Shown here: positions 10,709 to 20,914 of the stretch, piece by piece
Layout: every line of letters starts with the position of its first letter
How positions within the stretch are numbered: the stretch's first letter is position 1
Source of the DNA: Cololabis saira
Taxonomy: Eukaryota > Chordata > Actinopteri > Beloniformes > Belonidae
Direction of reading: 5' to 3'
Length of the DNA: 64,000 nt
Assembly: GCF_033807715.1 (NCBI RefSeq)
Contig: NC_084597.1
Location: 3,969,387 to 4,033,386 of the forward strand
Notes under the pieces: generated by a model
Databases searched by the model: none
Seen by the model: only the letters and a program-made list of their open reading frames with translations
What the model was told of the DNA's origin: nothing
Program-made: the position numbers and the translations under genes

Positions 10709-11124
10709 TAGTGATGCACCGAAATTAAAATTTGTGGCCGAAACCGAAACCGAAAATAATAATAAACACTTGGCCGAATACCGAACAATACCGAACATGG
10801 TTCTTCAGCAGTTTTTCATTTATTTTGCCAATTTTTTCACCATTGCATAAATCAAATACATTTGATTTAGGCATGCTTTTCAAAGAAAAAAATCTTTTAC
10901 AAAATTACAAGGTAGAAAATATTTATTGAACATAAAAAAATGAAATTTTTTTAATTTCCCAGCATTATGTTGTTTTGCTTCCACCTCCTGGTGAATGTTA
11001 GGTAAAATTCTTATAGGGTTAGTTTTTGGTTGGCCAACGATTTATTACGGGAGCGGCCAGTCTATTAGGTAAAATTCTTATGTAACCGAACAATTTCGGT
11101 TACCGAACAATCGGTGCATCACTA
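10709..11124. mobile_element. hAT MITE, TAGTGATGCACCGA family
   Basis: Terminal inverted repeats are tagtgatgcaccga (10709) and tcggtgcatcacta (ending 11124). Flanks gttaaaaat and gttaaaac are a near-match 8-bp target duplication. Sequence is shared throughout with the better preserved copy at 39049-39540, including the gccgaaaccgaaaccgaa block. It has no coding capacity. Confidence 0.85.
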
Positions 11125-11132
11125 GTTAAAAC

Positions 11133-11600
11133 ATCTAACTTTCATCGTTTTATCAGTATAATGTGTTAAATAGTGGTTAAAAAGGGGTTTGTGAGATTTG
11201 CAATTCACATATTTCTATTTCCATTTTATTCCGAGCCCCAACTTTGGTGGGAAATCTGGGTCCTATTGTTTGGACATGGAGCAAGAAACAGTCTCAGTAA
11301 ATATCCACCAATTAAAATCCCTGACAGATGATCATCCGTCAGTTCTACGAATACGAGCAGCGGTTGCGGACACAAGTCCACCCTTCCAACCAGACCGTCC
11401 CACGGCGGGTTCTTCTCCCCAGAGGGAACACACACTCCGCCACCCTGAATAAATCACCCAACAACAGCTTGTGGGCCACAAAAAAAGAGCCAAATGCACC
11501 GATTCAGTCTCCAAACTGGTCGATATGATGAAGCGTCCGGACAAACTCACAGATGCATAACTGAGAGGATTCAGCTGGCAGACGACACGGCAGACCGAGA
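11133..11600. other. intronic sequence, unrecognised
   Basis: Mixed composition with overlapping short frames on both strands (11198-11550), none with recognised homology or convincing splice sites. Confidence 0.4.
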
Positions 11601-12612
11601 ATATAGATGCTATCCAGTTTACTGTTTAATTAAATACTTACCTGCCGGACTCTACTGACCTTACTTCTTAACAACTTGTGCTTTTTATTATTTTACCTCT
11701 TTTCTCATCATTTTATTTCATTTTATTAGGGCCCGAGTACTTACAGTGCGAAGGCCCTATTGTATCTGTAGGAATTTTTTTTTTCCTTCTTCTGACTAAA
11801 TGAGGGCCTTTTTTCCCCCTAAACGTGCCCCAAACGTCACCAAATGTTGCACCAAGCCAGGCCTGGCGAAAAATTTGATATTTAATGTATTGGATTAATG
11901 GCAAAATGGCTCAACAGCGCCCCCTTGAAAACTTTGTGCCTCAAGCCCCACAATACGGTTTGACGTACATGCACGAAAATCGGTACACACCTGTATCATG
12001 TCACAACTTTACAACAAAAGTCTCTTGGCGACATGGCCGAAACTGAACAGGAAGTCGGCCATTTTGAATTAATCGTGTAATTTTGGCGCAATTTATGCCA
12101 TTCCTTCGGCAGTTAATAGGTGTGTTATACATCAAAATGTGCGTCTCCATCCTGCGACCACACGCATTACTTTTCTCAGTCAAAAACGATACCATGGCAA
12201 CGATAGACGCCAAAAAGCGCACCCCCCCCTTCATCTGATTGGTCCATATTTGATAGTTCCTACTTTCTGCCATAACTTTTGAATGGTTTGATATAGAGAG
12301 TAGTGGGTGGTGTCATCGGACTCGGTTTTGAGTCCTTGACCTTCATTGGCCTGAATTAGTTATGATGATAAGCTGAGTTTTATGTGAACAGCAAAGGCAC
12401 TTTTTATAGTATTATTGGCCTAGTAATGTTGGGGGAACCCGGGGGAGGGGGGGCGGTGGCCGTGAGTGCGAGGGCCCGTTCATCGCTGCTTGCAGCTTTA
12501 ATTTGTTATTTATGTTTTAATTGTGTCTTGCTGCTTTTAATGTTGATGTAAAGCACTTTGAATTACCTTGTGTTGAATTGTGCTACACAGATAAACTTGC
12601 CTTGCCTTTATT
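11600..12612 (+). mobile_element. LINE/SINE 3' end with TTGCC tail, interrupted
   Basis: Parts 11600-11727 and 12501-12612 match, in order, the antisense copy at 49071-49260, including taaagcactttgaattacct and ataaacttgccttgcc. The interruption is the repeat at 11728-12500. The antisense copy therefore serves as a paralogous empty site. Confidence 0.65.
11728..12500 (-). mobile_element. GGGCCCGAG repeat, complete copy
   Basis: One end reads agggcccgagtacttacagt, the other gcttgcagcttta. Compared with the empty site in the paralogous copy at 49071-49260 (cattttatttgttatt), the insertion duplicated ATT (11725-11727 and 12501-12503). The 773-bp element has no transposase. Other copies are at 22110-22760 and 55815-56634, with an old one around 2405-3760. 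Class is unassigned; the 3-bp duplication would be compatible with a non-autonomous DNA transposon. Confidence 0.7.
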
Positions 12613-12751
12613 TATTTTTCCTCCTTAAACCTCAAGCCTTCTATTTTATTTTGATATATAATTTACTGTCCTTAAGTTGTAACTGCACATTATTCTGAAG
12701 TTTTGTACCTTTTCTGTGTATATCTGTTAATAATAATAAAAAAAAAAATTT

Positions 12752-12977
12752 AGAAGAGGAAGATTTTTTTTTCATTATGCACTTTGAGAAAAAAGTCGAG
12801 ATGTCGAGAATAAAGTTGAAATGTTGAGAAAAAAGGCGAAATTTCGACTTTATTCTTGAAATTGTATTTCAACTTTTTTCTCGACATTTTGACTTTTTTC
12901 TCGAAGTGAACAATAAAAAAAAATCTTCCCCTATCAAATATTTTTTCTCCTGCCTGGCCCTAATACTCCACTCCGTA
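12752..12977. mobile_element. AAGTCG-array MITE, short truncated copy
   Basis: The copy starts inside the element (gaagaggaagattttttt) and ends with the family terminus ggccctaatactccactccg. The interior holds gagaaaaaagtcgag words on one strand and their complement on the other, giving a hairpin-like symmetry centred near 12845. The left terminal repeat is missing. Confidence 0.75.
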
Positions 12978-13056
12978 ATAATCCTTCTTCATCGATAGAC
13001 ATTTCAACGTTTTTGTTTTTTAAAGATGTTAAATTTGCCTCTTTTCAGCTTGACAC

Positions 13057-13583
13057 TAGGTATGGGCAGTATGGACTAAAAAATGTATCACGATAATTTC
13101 TGGCATTTATCCAGATAAAAAAAATACCAATTGAGCTCCACCTTTTAACTATAAATCTATCACCACATTCAGTCTTTGAAACACCGCTCTAAAAGATACT
13201 AAATGTCTCCTTCCTTCCTTCCTTCCTTCCTTCCTTCCTTCCTTCCTTCCTTCCTTCCTTCCTTCCTTCCTTCCTTCCTTCCTTCCTTCCTTCCTTCCTT
13301 CCTTCCTTCCTTCCTTCCTTCCTTCCTTCCTTCCTTCCTTCCTTCCTTCCTTCCTTCCTTCCTTCCTTCCTTCCTTCCTTCCTTCCTTCCTTCCTTCCTT
13401 CCTTCCTTCCTTCCTTCCTTCCTTCCTTCACGTTGTGTGTGGATTTAACGCAGAACCATAAATCAGTTTTACACAAAAACGTCATCAACGGGAATTTATC
13501 GTTTTTACCGTGAGATACAAATTCTTACCGTGGGGAATTTTTTTGACGGTTTATCGTGAACGGTAAAATATCACCCATCCCTA
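13057..13583. mobile_element. hAT MITE, TAGGGATGGGCGGTATGG family, with CCTT array
   Basis: The element begins taggtatgggcagtatgg and ends atatcacccatcccta. A perfect 8-bp target duplication, cttgacac, flanks it (13049-13056 and 13584-13591), diagnostic of hAT. The interior carries a CCTT microsatellite and a short TACGCCGTA-MITE end (13443-13466). A second copy with a much larger array is at 47468-48995; partial copies are at 49963-50030 and 53963-54035. Confidence 0.9.
13206..13429. repeat. CCTT tetranucleotide microsatellite
   Basis: About 56 uninterrupted CCTT units. It yields meaningless frames of repeating PSFL (plus) and KEGR (minus). Confidence 0.97.
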
Positions 13584-13591
13584 CTTGACAC

Positions 13592-14320
13592 AAACAGTTT
13601 GTGGCTGGAACCTGAAAACAAATGCAGAAACACTTTTATATGCAGAGTTTTTCACAGTCAGACATAATTTAAAGCCTCCGGAGGCCGGACCACCGGCAGC
13701 AGGTGGATAAGTTGTGAGTCACAACAACCCAAAGCTCCGCCGGCTTCTCTGCAGGCTTCAGAAACTAACAAATGATTCTTGCTGCTGCTGTTTGCAACTT
13801 GATTGCAATTTGTCATGCTGCAGGATGTATTGTTTTGTTCAGCCTGTCTTTCGGCTGTCTTCCCTTAACAATGCTGAATGTTGCCCATCGTTATGCAGAA
13901 GGTAAAGGGCCATTCCACTGCTTTTTATCGCCTGAAGGCAAATAAAGACCAGGTCCCAGTCAAAAACCACAAACTTACAACACTTAAATCTGGGTAAAAT
14001 CCTCCCTTAGATATTGAAGACTATATTTAACTCAATCAATATAATTTGTTAAACCTTAATTATACTTCTAAAAAAGCAACAACAACAAAAAAGCAGCTCA
14101 AAAACCATGAATCTTTGACGCTTAATCTTAGACTGCATTACATGTATATAAAACATATTTCTTCATTTTTAAACTGCACAATTTAAAAATTCAAATCAGA
14201 CTATTCAGATAAGATTAAAGGACACATTCTGGACTTAAAATGGCTTTAAATGTGTTTTACATCAAATTTTGGCATCAACACAACAAAAATGCAGGTTTTT
14301 ATGTAGATAATAACATTTAT
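13592..14320. other. intronic sequence, nothing recognised
   Basis: Unique-looking DNA with a short open frame (13714-13905) lacking homology. It ends at the left edge of the CACTGCAAAAACTC MITE. Confidence 0.4.
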
Positions 14321-14426
14321 ACACTGCAAAAACTCAAAATCTTATCAAGAATATTTGTCTTATTTCTAGTTAAAATGTCTAATTTTTAGTCAAAAAAAAT
14401 CTCATACTTAAAACAAGACTCATCAC

Positions 14427-14815
14427 TAGGGCTGGGCGATTTTGGACAAAAATAAAATCCCGATTTTTCTCTCTGAAAACCCAATTTTCGATTTCGATTT
14501 CGATTTTTTTGGTAAAACTACAAAAGACTATGGAATAAATTGTTTAAAATATTTTATCTTTATTTTTAAAGAAAAATAGCAAACAAATTTCCCTATTGGG
14601 AATGAAGTGCAATTGAAAGATACTGTAAATCCTCCTTGAGTTTAGTAAAGTGACAACATTTACAATTTTCTTGACCAAAGATGACTAGACGAGCTCTGTC
14701 TGTAATGCAGCCAGCTGCAAAAAAGGAAAATCGATTTTCCGATTTTCCTTTTTTAACATCGATTTTGATTAATAAATCCGATTTAGATTTAAAATCGATT
14801 AATCGCACAGCCCTA
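14427..14815. mobile_element. hAT MITE, TAGGGCTGGGCGATT family
   Basis: Ends tagggctgggcgatt and aatcgcacagcccta are inverted repeats. The 8-bp duplication ctcatcac at 14419-14426 and 14816-14823 is perfect. The host sequence without it (gactcatcactggaaaaa) exists at 42889-42906, confirming the insertion boundaries. It has no coding capacity. Confidence 0.92.
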
Positions 14816-14829
14816 CTCATCACTGGAAA

Positions 14830-15000
14830 AAACAACAATTTTCACTTGTTTCAAGTAGATTTTCACTTAAAATAAGTAGAAAAATCTGCCAGTGGAACAA
14901 GATTTTTTTGCTTGTAATGAGAAGATAAATCTTGTTCCACTGGCAGATTTTTCTACTTATTTCAAGTGAAAATCTACTTGAAACAGGTGAAAATTGTCAA
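14830..15000. repeat. long hairpin inside the composite element
   Basis: The arm around 14838-14910 (cacttgtttcaagtagattt to tgccagtggaacaagatt) is mirrored by 14930-14998 in inverted orientation, with a loop of about 20 bp. The same hairpin occurs at 54755-54930; only one arm is present at 42915-43008. Confidence 0.8.
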
Positions 15001-15045
15001 ATAAGTTATTTTTCTGGTAATGACTCTAAATGTTGAAATAGCAGT

Positions 15046-15507
15046 TGATGAAGCATTCCAACAGCACGTGGTTCCTGCAGGGACAACGGCGCCTTGCAGA
15101 TTGCTCCAGCCTCATACCCCGATCAAGACATTGTCATGCAAGTTCCAGCTCCTGAGGACCCCTGCCGGGACGAGGACTTGCAGGCAGCGCAAGTCTCATT
15201 CAATGCTAGAGACATTATCACGCAAGTTCCGGCGTCTTGCATCCCTGCCGAGACAGGCACCGGGGGAGTGGCTTCCACTTCCAGCTCCTGCAGAGACGAG
15301 GACTCGATACCATATATGGACTTCCTGACCCAGGGGGTAGTCCCGAATTGGAAGATCACGGGCTTCTTGTATAAAAACTGTTGTAAAATCTCTCGGTGTC
15401 GGCATATCAACCAGACTTTGGTCTGTGTAGATCCGCCCACCGCCGGCTGAATAAAACTCACATACCACAAAGTGGACTTCTGAAATGGTTTGGTAAATTC
15501 CTCAACA
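15046..15507 (+). mobile_element. solo LTR
   Basis: A 462-bp TG...CA segment (tgatgaagcatt to cctcaaca) is flanked by a perfect 4-bp duplication CAGT at 15042-15045 and 15508-15511. The uninterrupted sequence gaaatagcagtaaaa survives in the related element at 54700-54730 (inverse), so boundaries are exact. A TATA-like gtataaaa lies at 15369-15376 and a poly(A) signal aataaa at 15450-15455, fitting a U3-R-U5 layout. The frame 15094-15450 is LTR sequence, not a gene. Gypsy versus retroviral class is undecided. Confidence 0.85.
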
Positions 15508-15654
15508 CAGTAAAACCACATGTATTGATGAAATGACATAAGGGATGGAAAGGGGGAATGGCAGTTTTACAGGGGTTTTATTGACCGTTTTTATGTCAGG
15601 GGGGGATCTTATCCCCCCTCAACTCCACTACTGTGTATATCTCTAGTATACTAT

Positions 15655-15780
15655 ATGTACATAGCCTATGCATATACCGGTATGTATATGTTTAACAGAA
15701 AAAATGTAAATTGTAATTCAGTGACTAGAATTGTCTTGTGTTCTTTTTCAATAAAAACATGATAAAAAAAGAATGTGATG
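15655..15780 (+). mobile_element. short retroposon 3' end, weak call
   Basis: AT-rich sequence ending ttcaataaaaacatgataaa followed by an A-rich tract resembles a 5'-truncated LINE or processed-RNA 3' end. No target duplication was resolved. Confidence 0.3.
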
Positions 15781-16680
15781 GATGTGATATGTGGTGATAG
15801 ATGGCATGACAGGATACTGAATAGTCCATGTTCTCATACAGAAGCTTCTGTGTCATCAGCAAATTCCCAAATAAAGTTACTGGGATGAACTTCCAGGTTT
15901 TACATTTTACATCTGACCTTCATCTGCTCTGTAGGAGTAAAACCATTTCATAAGAAAACTCTCGACGTAATTCACCTCCTCTAAAAGCGGGTCTGCACAA
16001 GGAGTAAAAATCAATAAATAAAATCCAGCAGAGGCTTTTGTGTCTTCGAGGTGCTTGATATTAAAGAGGGGATGAAGTGCAGGCTTACAATCCCATCTTC
16101 ATTGCACTTTTATGTTCGTAGGCAAACCGAGAAACACCTTACAAACGTTGTTCTTCTCTTTTGAGCAGAGGGACATCGAGACGTGATAACTGAAGTCGAA
16201 GCTACAGGATTTAAAGTCATCGTTATCCGAGGTGCTGCTGGGATCGTCCAGTCGGGGGCCGACGTCCCGAAAATGACATTTCCCTTAGCAAATCTTTAAA
16301 AAGAAAAGTATCTCCCAAGTGAAGACAGTAAAAAGTGGAGGATCCTGCCGTGTGGTGAATGAATCTGCTGAGAGAAAAAGATGCATCTAATGTCCTCGGC
16401 TGAAACTGGGAGGATGCAATTGCCAGATTATGGGATCCTTCCTGTGAGACCAGTAAAGAAAACCCCGATTGAGCAGCAGGAGCATCGTTCATCCTGCCGG
16501 GCACATTTTCACCAGAGAGCAGGAGAATAGGAAAGATACTCTGGAAGATGAATCCCTTTTAAAGTGTTTGGGAAACAAGAAAGGTGCTGCACATATCATG
16601 TCTGCAGGGAAATATTGTTCCTTTTCTTCTTTAGTAAATGAAGAACAGGCCTCTCCCTCTCACACAACTCTGCTCCAAAG
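15781..16680. other. unique intronic sequence
   Basis: About 900 bp with no recognised repeat. Frames at 16223-16504 and 16469-16717 have no homology that I recognise and no convincing splice context. Confidence 0.4.
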
Positions 16681-16681
16681 T

Positions 16682-17648
16682 TACGGAAGAGTATCAGGGC
16701 CATGCAGAACAAACTAGACTAGAACTAGAACAAATATTTGACAAGGGAAGATTTTATTTTTTTTTATTGTGCACTTCGAGAAAAAAAGTCGAAATGTCAA
16801 GAAAAAAGTCGAAATGTTGAGATTAAAGTTGAAATACAATGTAAAGAAAAAAGTCGAAATGTCGAGATTAATGCTGGAGTACAATTTCAAGAAAAAAGTC
16901 GAAATTTCGAGAATAATCAACTTTTTTCTCAACATTTCAACTTTTTTCTCGAAATTGTACTTCAACATTAATCTCGTCATTTCGACTTTTTTCTCGACAT
17001 TTAGACTTTTTTCTCGAAATCTTGGCCCTAATAAAGTCAAAATATTACGAGAATAAACTTGTAATATTTTGAGAATAAAGTCGTAATATTACGAGAATAA
17101 AGTCGTAATATTAAATATATTATAAATATATAAATATAACTTCACAAGATGCTCAATAGTCCTCATTTTAACACAGAGAGAAGATGCTTTTCCTGTTAGA
17201 GTTCTCATAAATTATATTCTAATATTACAACTTTATTCTCCATAAATTACGACTTTATTCTCCTAATATTACGACTTTATTCTATTACGACTTTATTCTC
17301 GTAATGTTACGACTTTATTCTCCTAATATTACGACTTTATTCTCTTAATATTACGACTTTATTCTATTACGACTTTATTCTCGTAATGTTACGACTTTAT
17401 TCTCCTAATATTACGACTTTATTCTCTTAATATTACGACTTTATTCTCTTATTACGACTTTATTCTCATAATATTACGACTTTATTCTCATAATATTACG
17501 ACTTTATTCTCATAATATTACAACTTTATTCTCATAATATTACGACTTTATTCTATTACGACTTTATTCTCGCAACATTATGACTTTATTCTCGTAATTT
17601 CCAAATTTTATTTTTTTTCTCTTAGTTTGGCCCTAATACTCCGTCGTA
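16682..17648. mobile_element. AAGTCG-array MITE with added TTACGACTTTATTCT array
   Basis: The left end tacggaagagtatcagggcc and right end ggccctaatactccgtcgta are inverted repeats of the family. The interior first holds gaaaaaagtcgaaatgt words (16778-17020, passing into the complement after 16918), then a second array of ttacgactttattctc-type units (17041-17110 and 17215-17600, period about 22). The two arrays share the short word AAAGTCG but differ in unit. Confidence 0.8.
17215..17600. repeat. minisatellite, ~22-bp TTACGACTTTATTCTC unit
   Basis: About 17 imperfect units of attacgactttattctc plus taat or gtaat spacers. A short inverted stretch of the same unit (gagaataaagtcgtaatatt) lies at 17080-17110. 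Confidence 0.85.
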
Positions 17649-18399
17649 CAAAAGAGACCAAAACCATCCATGTACTTAAAACGGTTCAAGAACAGCTTTC
17701 AATTTACTTTGGGTTTGCCTTGGATATGCGTTTTAGGCGACTTTTACAGGAATGGAAAGGGGTTAAATAAATGAGAACAGAGAATAATTGTTCACGTGTT
17801 TCTCTTTTCACATGATGCAATAGAACAGAACAGATGATTAGTCTTAGCGTTCTATAAAAGCTTGGGTTTTTCAGGACTGAGAGTGGTTGTTTGTGTGAAC
17901 CATCTGCTGCCGAGTCCAGCAGTCAGTCCTGTTTAGTTTAGTCTCATAGTGACGCCATAACCTGTCTGCACAGCTGCCTCCCGTCATCTATCTCTACAAT
18001 ACACTGCAGAAAAGTAAATTACACGAGACATATCGTGTCTTGTGCGTCAAATTATCCGTGTAAGTTTGTATCAGAGGCAATTTTACCACTTTGCTTTTTT
18101 GTATTTTCTTTTAAATTAAGTTACAAGTGGCTCGCCGGGTTTTTTTGTTTGTTTATCTGCTGTATTTGTCCGTGGAAAAACTGGCTTTTATCACATCTGC
18201 TGGGCCTCCAGTGTCAACCTCTCTGCAACACTTTGGATAAACTTAACTTGCTGAAGAAAAGCAGAAAAGAAAAGTTTTGAAGCCCTGGAGCGAAGGTCAG
18301 GCGGCTAACAAAACTAATCAATAATCACAAAACAATAATCATTGTTCAGGGAGTACAGGTACTGATGTTACATTTCACAGTGTGCTCACTAACTGCAAA
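17649..18399. other. unique intronic sequence
   Basis: No recognised repeats. A frame at 18035-18280 is short and unrecognised. It borders the LINE fragment at 18400. Confidence 0.4.
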
Positions 18400-18570
18400 T
18401 TATGTGGAAAGCTCATAAGAAAATGTTACCAATCAATATACAGAAAAAATGTGAAAAAATATACAGAAGCCAAATTAGTTTTTTTTTTTTTAATTAAATT
18501 TATTGGAAAGTGTTTTTTTTTTTTTAATTGTGTAATTTGTATTTTGTTTTAGTTTTTTTATTAATAATAA

Positions 18571-18582
<12 letters not shown>

Positions 18583-18663
<81 letters not shown>
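18583..18663. repeat. TA dinucleotide microsatellite
   Basis: About 40 TA units next to the left end of the hAT element. The array probably existed in the LINE 3' UTR or expanded after insertion; a second TA tract (19889-19930) lies on the other side. Confidence 0.95.
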
Positions 18664-18666
<3 letters not shown>

Positions 18667-18818
18667 TGTTTCCCCTACCATTATATAGGCCTGGCGGGCC
18701 CGCCAGGCCAACGAGACCCCCCGCCAGGCCTAAAAAAAAAAAATCAATGATCATTTACGTTTTGGAGCGCCTCTGCAGCGCTGTTCTGCAACGGGAGTCA
18801 ACCTGCTTCGTTGCTCAG

Positions 18819-18975
18819 TAAGCCTGAATTATGGTTCGGCGTTAAATCGACGTAGAGTCTACGCCGTACAGTACGGCGTAAGGTTCGCGGCGACGTGCAC
18901 CGTACGGCCGCTGGCCGCGTACCCTACGCCGTAGGCTTTGCGTTGGTGTAACGCGGAACCATAAATCAGCCTTAA
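18819..18975. mobile_element. TACGCCGTA MITE, full copy
   Basis: Ends taagcctgaattatggttc and ccataaatcagccttaa are inverted; the core contains ctacgccgta and tacggcgta words. TAA/TTA at the edges may be the target triplet. Confidence 0.75.
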
Positions 18976-19241
18976 CGACGCGAGTACCGCTGCTGAGAGC
19001 GGTACTCTCGCATATTATTATACATTATGGGTGTATAGAGTTTGTAGCTAGCCAACTATGGCGCCGGCCAAAAAAAGAAAAAATATGGCGGGCGACAGAC
19101 AACATGATATAAAGAAATGTTTCTGCAGGTCCGTGTGTTTGTGTTTGCATGAGACGCTGCAGGGAAGCGTGAAGGAAAACACAGCCCGACGACACACCAG
19201 GCGTCCGCAGGGTCCTAGCGCCAGAACACGTGTGAGCGTCA

Positions 19242-19340
19242 AGGCTGATTTATGGTTCTGCGTTACACCAACGCAGAACCTACGCGGCGACACGCACCGT
19301 ACGTTGGACGTCGCCGCATACCCTACGCCGTAGGTTCTGC
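19242..19340. mobile_element. TACGCCGTA MITE, right end missing
   Basis: Starts aaggctgatttatggttctg and includes cctacgccgtaggttctgc, then passes into unrelated DNA. It is a second, separate insertion in the same hAT element. Confidence 0.7.
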
Positions 19341-19873
19341 TTGTTGTTTAGCTTACATTTTTGTTCTGATTGAGCTTCTTTTTTTGGTAAGCAATAATGA
19401 TGAAAATAACACAGACAATAGATTGTCTTTCCACAAGAACCACTAAAGGTTAATTTTTCCCCAGTCAAATGCATGCAACTCTGTTATAACCAAACGGGGA
19501 AAAAAAACCTTCTAAGATGTTTAAATTATTTATAACTGATATAATCTCAATTGTGAATAAGGATGTTTTGTGGCATATGCCGTCAGCACAAGCTTTTCAT
19601 AGAGATCCCTCTGAAATATCTAGAAAAGATGTGCTCAATGCTCATATGGGTCAGACCTTTCAGGCCCATGACGCTTTGGTTAAAGGTTAGATGAAGTCTA
19701 ATGATTTCATTGAAGTGATATCATTCACCAATATAGGCCTACAATGATTTTTAATGTAAAACTTTGTTATATTGCTGCATATCACATGTCCAATATGCCG
19801 TCCCACGCGCCTCGTCTATTTAGGGTTTTTTCGGTGGTACCACCGGGCCTGAAAAAAATTCTAGGGGAAACAC

Positions 19874-19934
<61 letters not shown>

Positions 19935-20103
19935 ATAATATATTGTAATAATTATTACATTAATTGAAATTTGATTTCTTAGGAAAAAGGGTCACATAAA
20001 ATAAGCTTAGTCTTCTTTCTGTTCCCTTTCATTCAAGGAAGATTTGTTGTAATTATATTGAACTGTTTTGTTTTTCTTTTAATGAATGAAATAAAGAATA
20101 CAA

Positions 20104-20600
20104 AAAATGAAAAATAAAAAACTGGTACAAGAAATATTTATCATAACATGACTGACGGCACGTATCCATTGAAGCCGAGTAAGTAATATGTAATATGGTT
20201 GAAAAGGAAAAAGAAATACTGCACCTAAATTGCTTTATTGAAGGCAAAAAAACTCCTGCCTCAGGATTAAGTGATAAACAATAAAGGTTTTTGTTTTTTT
20301 TAATATTGCTCGACTCCATAATGTTCCATCTCTGAAGTCTAATAATAATTCTTGGGAGGGAAGTGCGCCTGATCGACTAATGAATGAATGCTTGGCTTGC
20401 AGAGATAAAGCAATCATTCCGTAAATTCCCTTCGCTCTCCTCTCGTTTTTAGTCGGCTTAACTTCTTCCACATCCTCAATCTTGGCCTCTCCTCTTACTT
20501 TAAGTTGAACTTTGTCGTAAACTGTATCTCCGTGTTGGTAAGACGCCACAATCAGAGGGACGAAAAGCAGTGGCTTACTGCGGTTGATTTACCTTTATTT
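20104..20600. other. intronic sequence, unrecognised
   Basis: Contains a minus-strand frame (20235-20549) including DKVQLKVRGEAKIEDVEE. I recognise no family and no clear exon boundaries. The rest is AT-rich. Confidence 0.35.
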
Positions 20601-20608
20601 TCAGCAAA

Positions 20609-20850
20609 AACACACCCGAAAAAACCCGAAACACACCCGAAAATAAAACTGAAAAAAACCCGAAACACACCCGAAAATAAACCCGAAAAACCCCGAAAAA
20701 ACCCGAAAAAACCCGAAACACACCCGAAAATAAACCCCAAAAAACCCCAAAAAACCCGAAACACACCCGAAAATAAACCAGAAAAAAACCCGAAACACAC
20801 CCGAAAATAAACCCGAAAAAACCAGAAAAAAACCCGAAACACACCCGTTT
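20609..20850. repeat. CCCGAAA-rich tandem repeat
   Basis: Imperfect units built from cacacccgaaaataaa and aacccgaaaaa. The frames with FRVFFGFF-type or KPEKNPKHTRK-type repeats on either strand are artefacts of it. Confidence 0.85.
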
Positions 20851-20914
20851 TCAAGTCACCGAAACCAGTCTCTGCTTTTAACCATCACTTTAAAACCAAA
20901 CTTAAAACATTTAT

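Larger units (their letters stand above)
14322..15634 (-). mobile_element. composite hAT-family element carrying an inner hairpin MITE
   Basis: The segment matches, in inverse order, the hAT element at 54539-55332: the cactgcaaaaactcaaaatc MITE, the tctgccagtggaacaagatt hairpin, the gactctaaatgttgaaatag join and a right end ctcaactccactactg. The opposite terminus is not found, so it is truncated or degraded. Two later insertions split it: a hAT MITE at 14427-14815 and a solo LTR at 15046-15507. Confidence 0.65.
18664..19875 (+). mobile_element. hAT element, CAGTGTTTCCCCTA ends
   Basis: The 1,212-bp element has inverted ends cagtgtttcccctacc and ctaggggaaacactg. The flanks are TA and TG microsatellite, so the 8-bp target duplication cannot be confirmed. 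The frame from 19058 starts MAPAKKRKNMAGDRQHDIKK, like the basic N-terminus of hAT transposases, but decays after about 50 codons. Two TACGCCGTA MITEs are nested inside (18819-18975 and 19242-19340). Confidence 0.8.
18400..20103 (+). mobile_element. L2/CR1-like LINE 3' end split by a hAT insertion
   Basis: The left part 18400-18582 matches 1545-2010 (gcaaattatgtggaaagctc; tttattggaaagtgtttttt). The right part 19931-20103 continues the same 3' UTR (attacattaattgaaatttg; ttcccttttcattcaagg-like) to the end at about 20100. Between them lie two TA microsatellites and the hAT element at 18664-19875. Confidence 0.7.

Noticed and set aside
15094..15450. 118-codon frame with plausible amino-acid composition
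   Set aside because: It lies wholly within the solo LTR and overlaps its TATA-like region; no known domain.
20235..20549. Minus-strand frame with charged residues (DKVQLKVRGEAKIEDVEE) as a possible exon
   Set aside because: No recognised family, and exons B and C join directly in frame without it.
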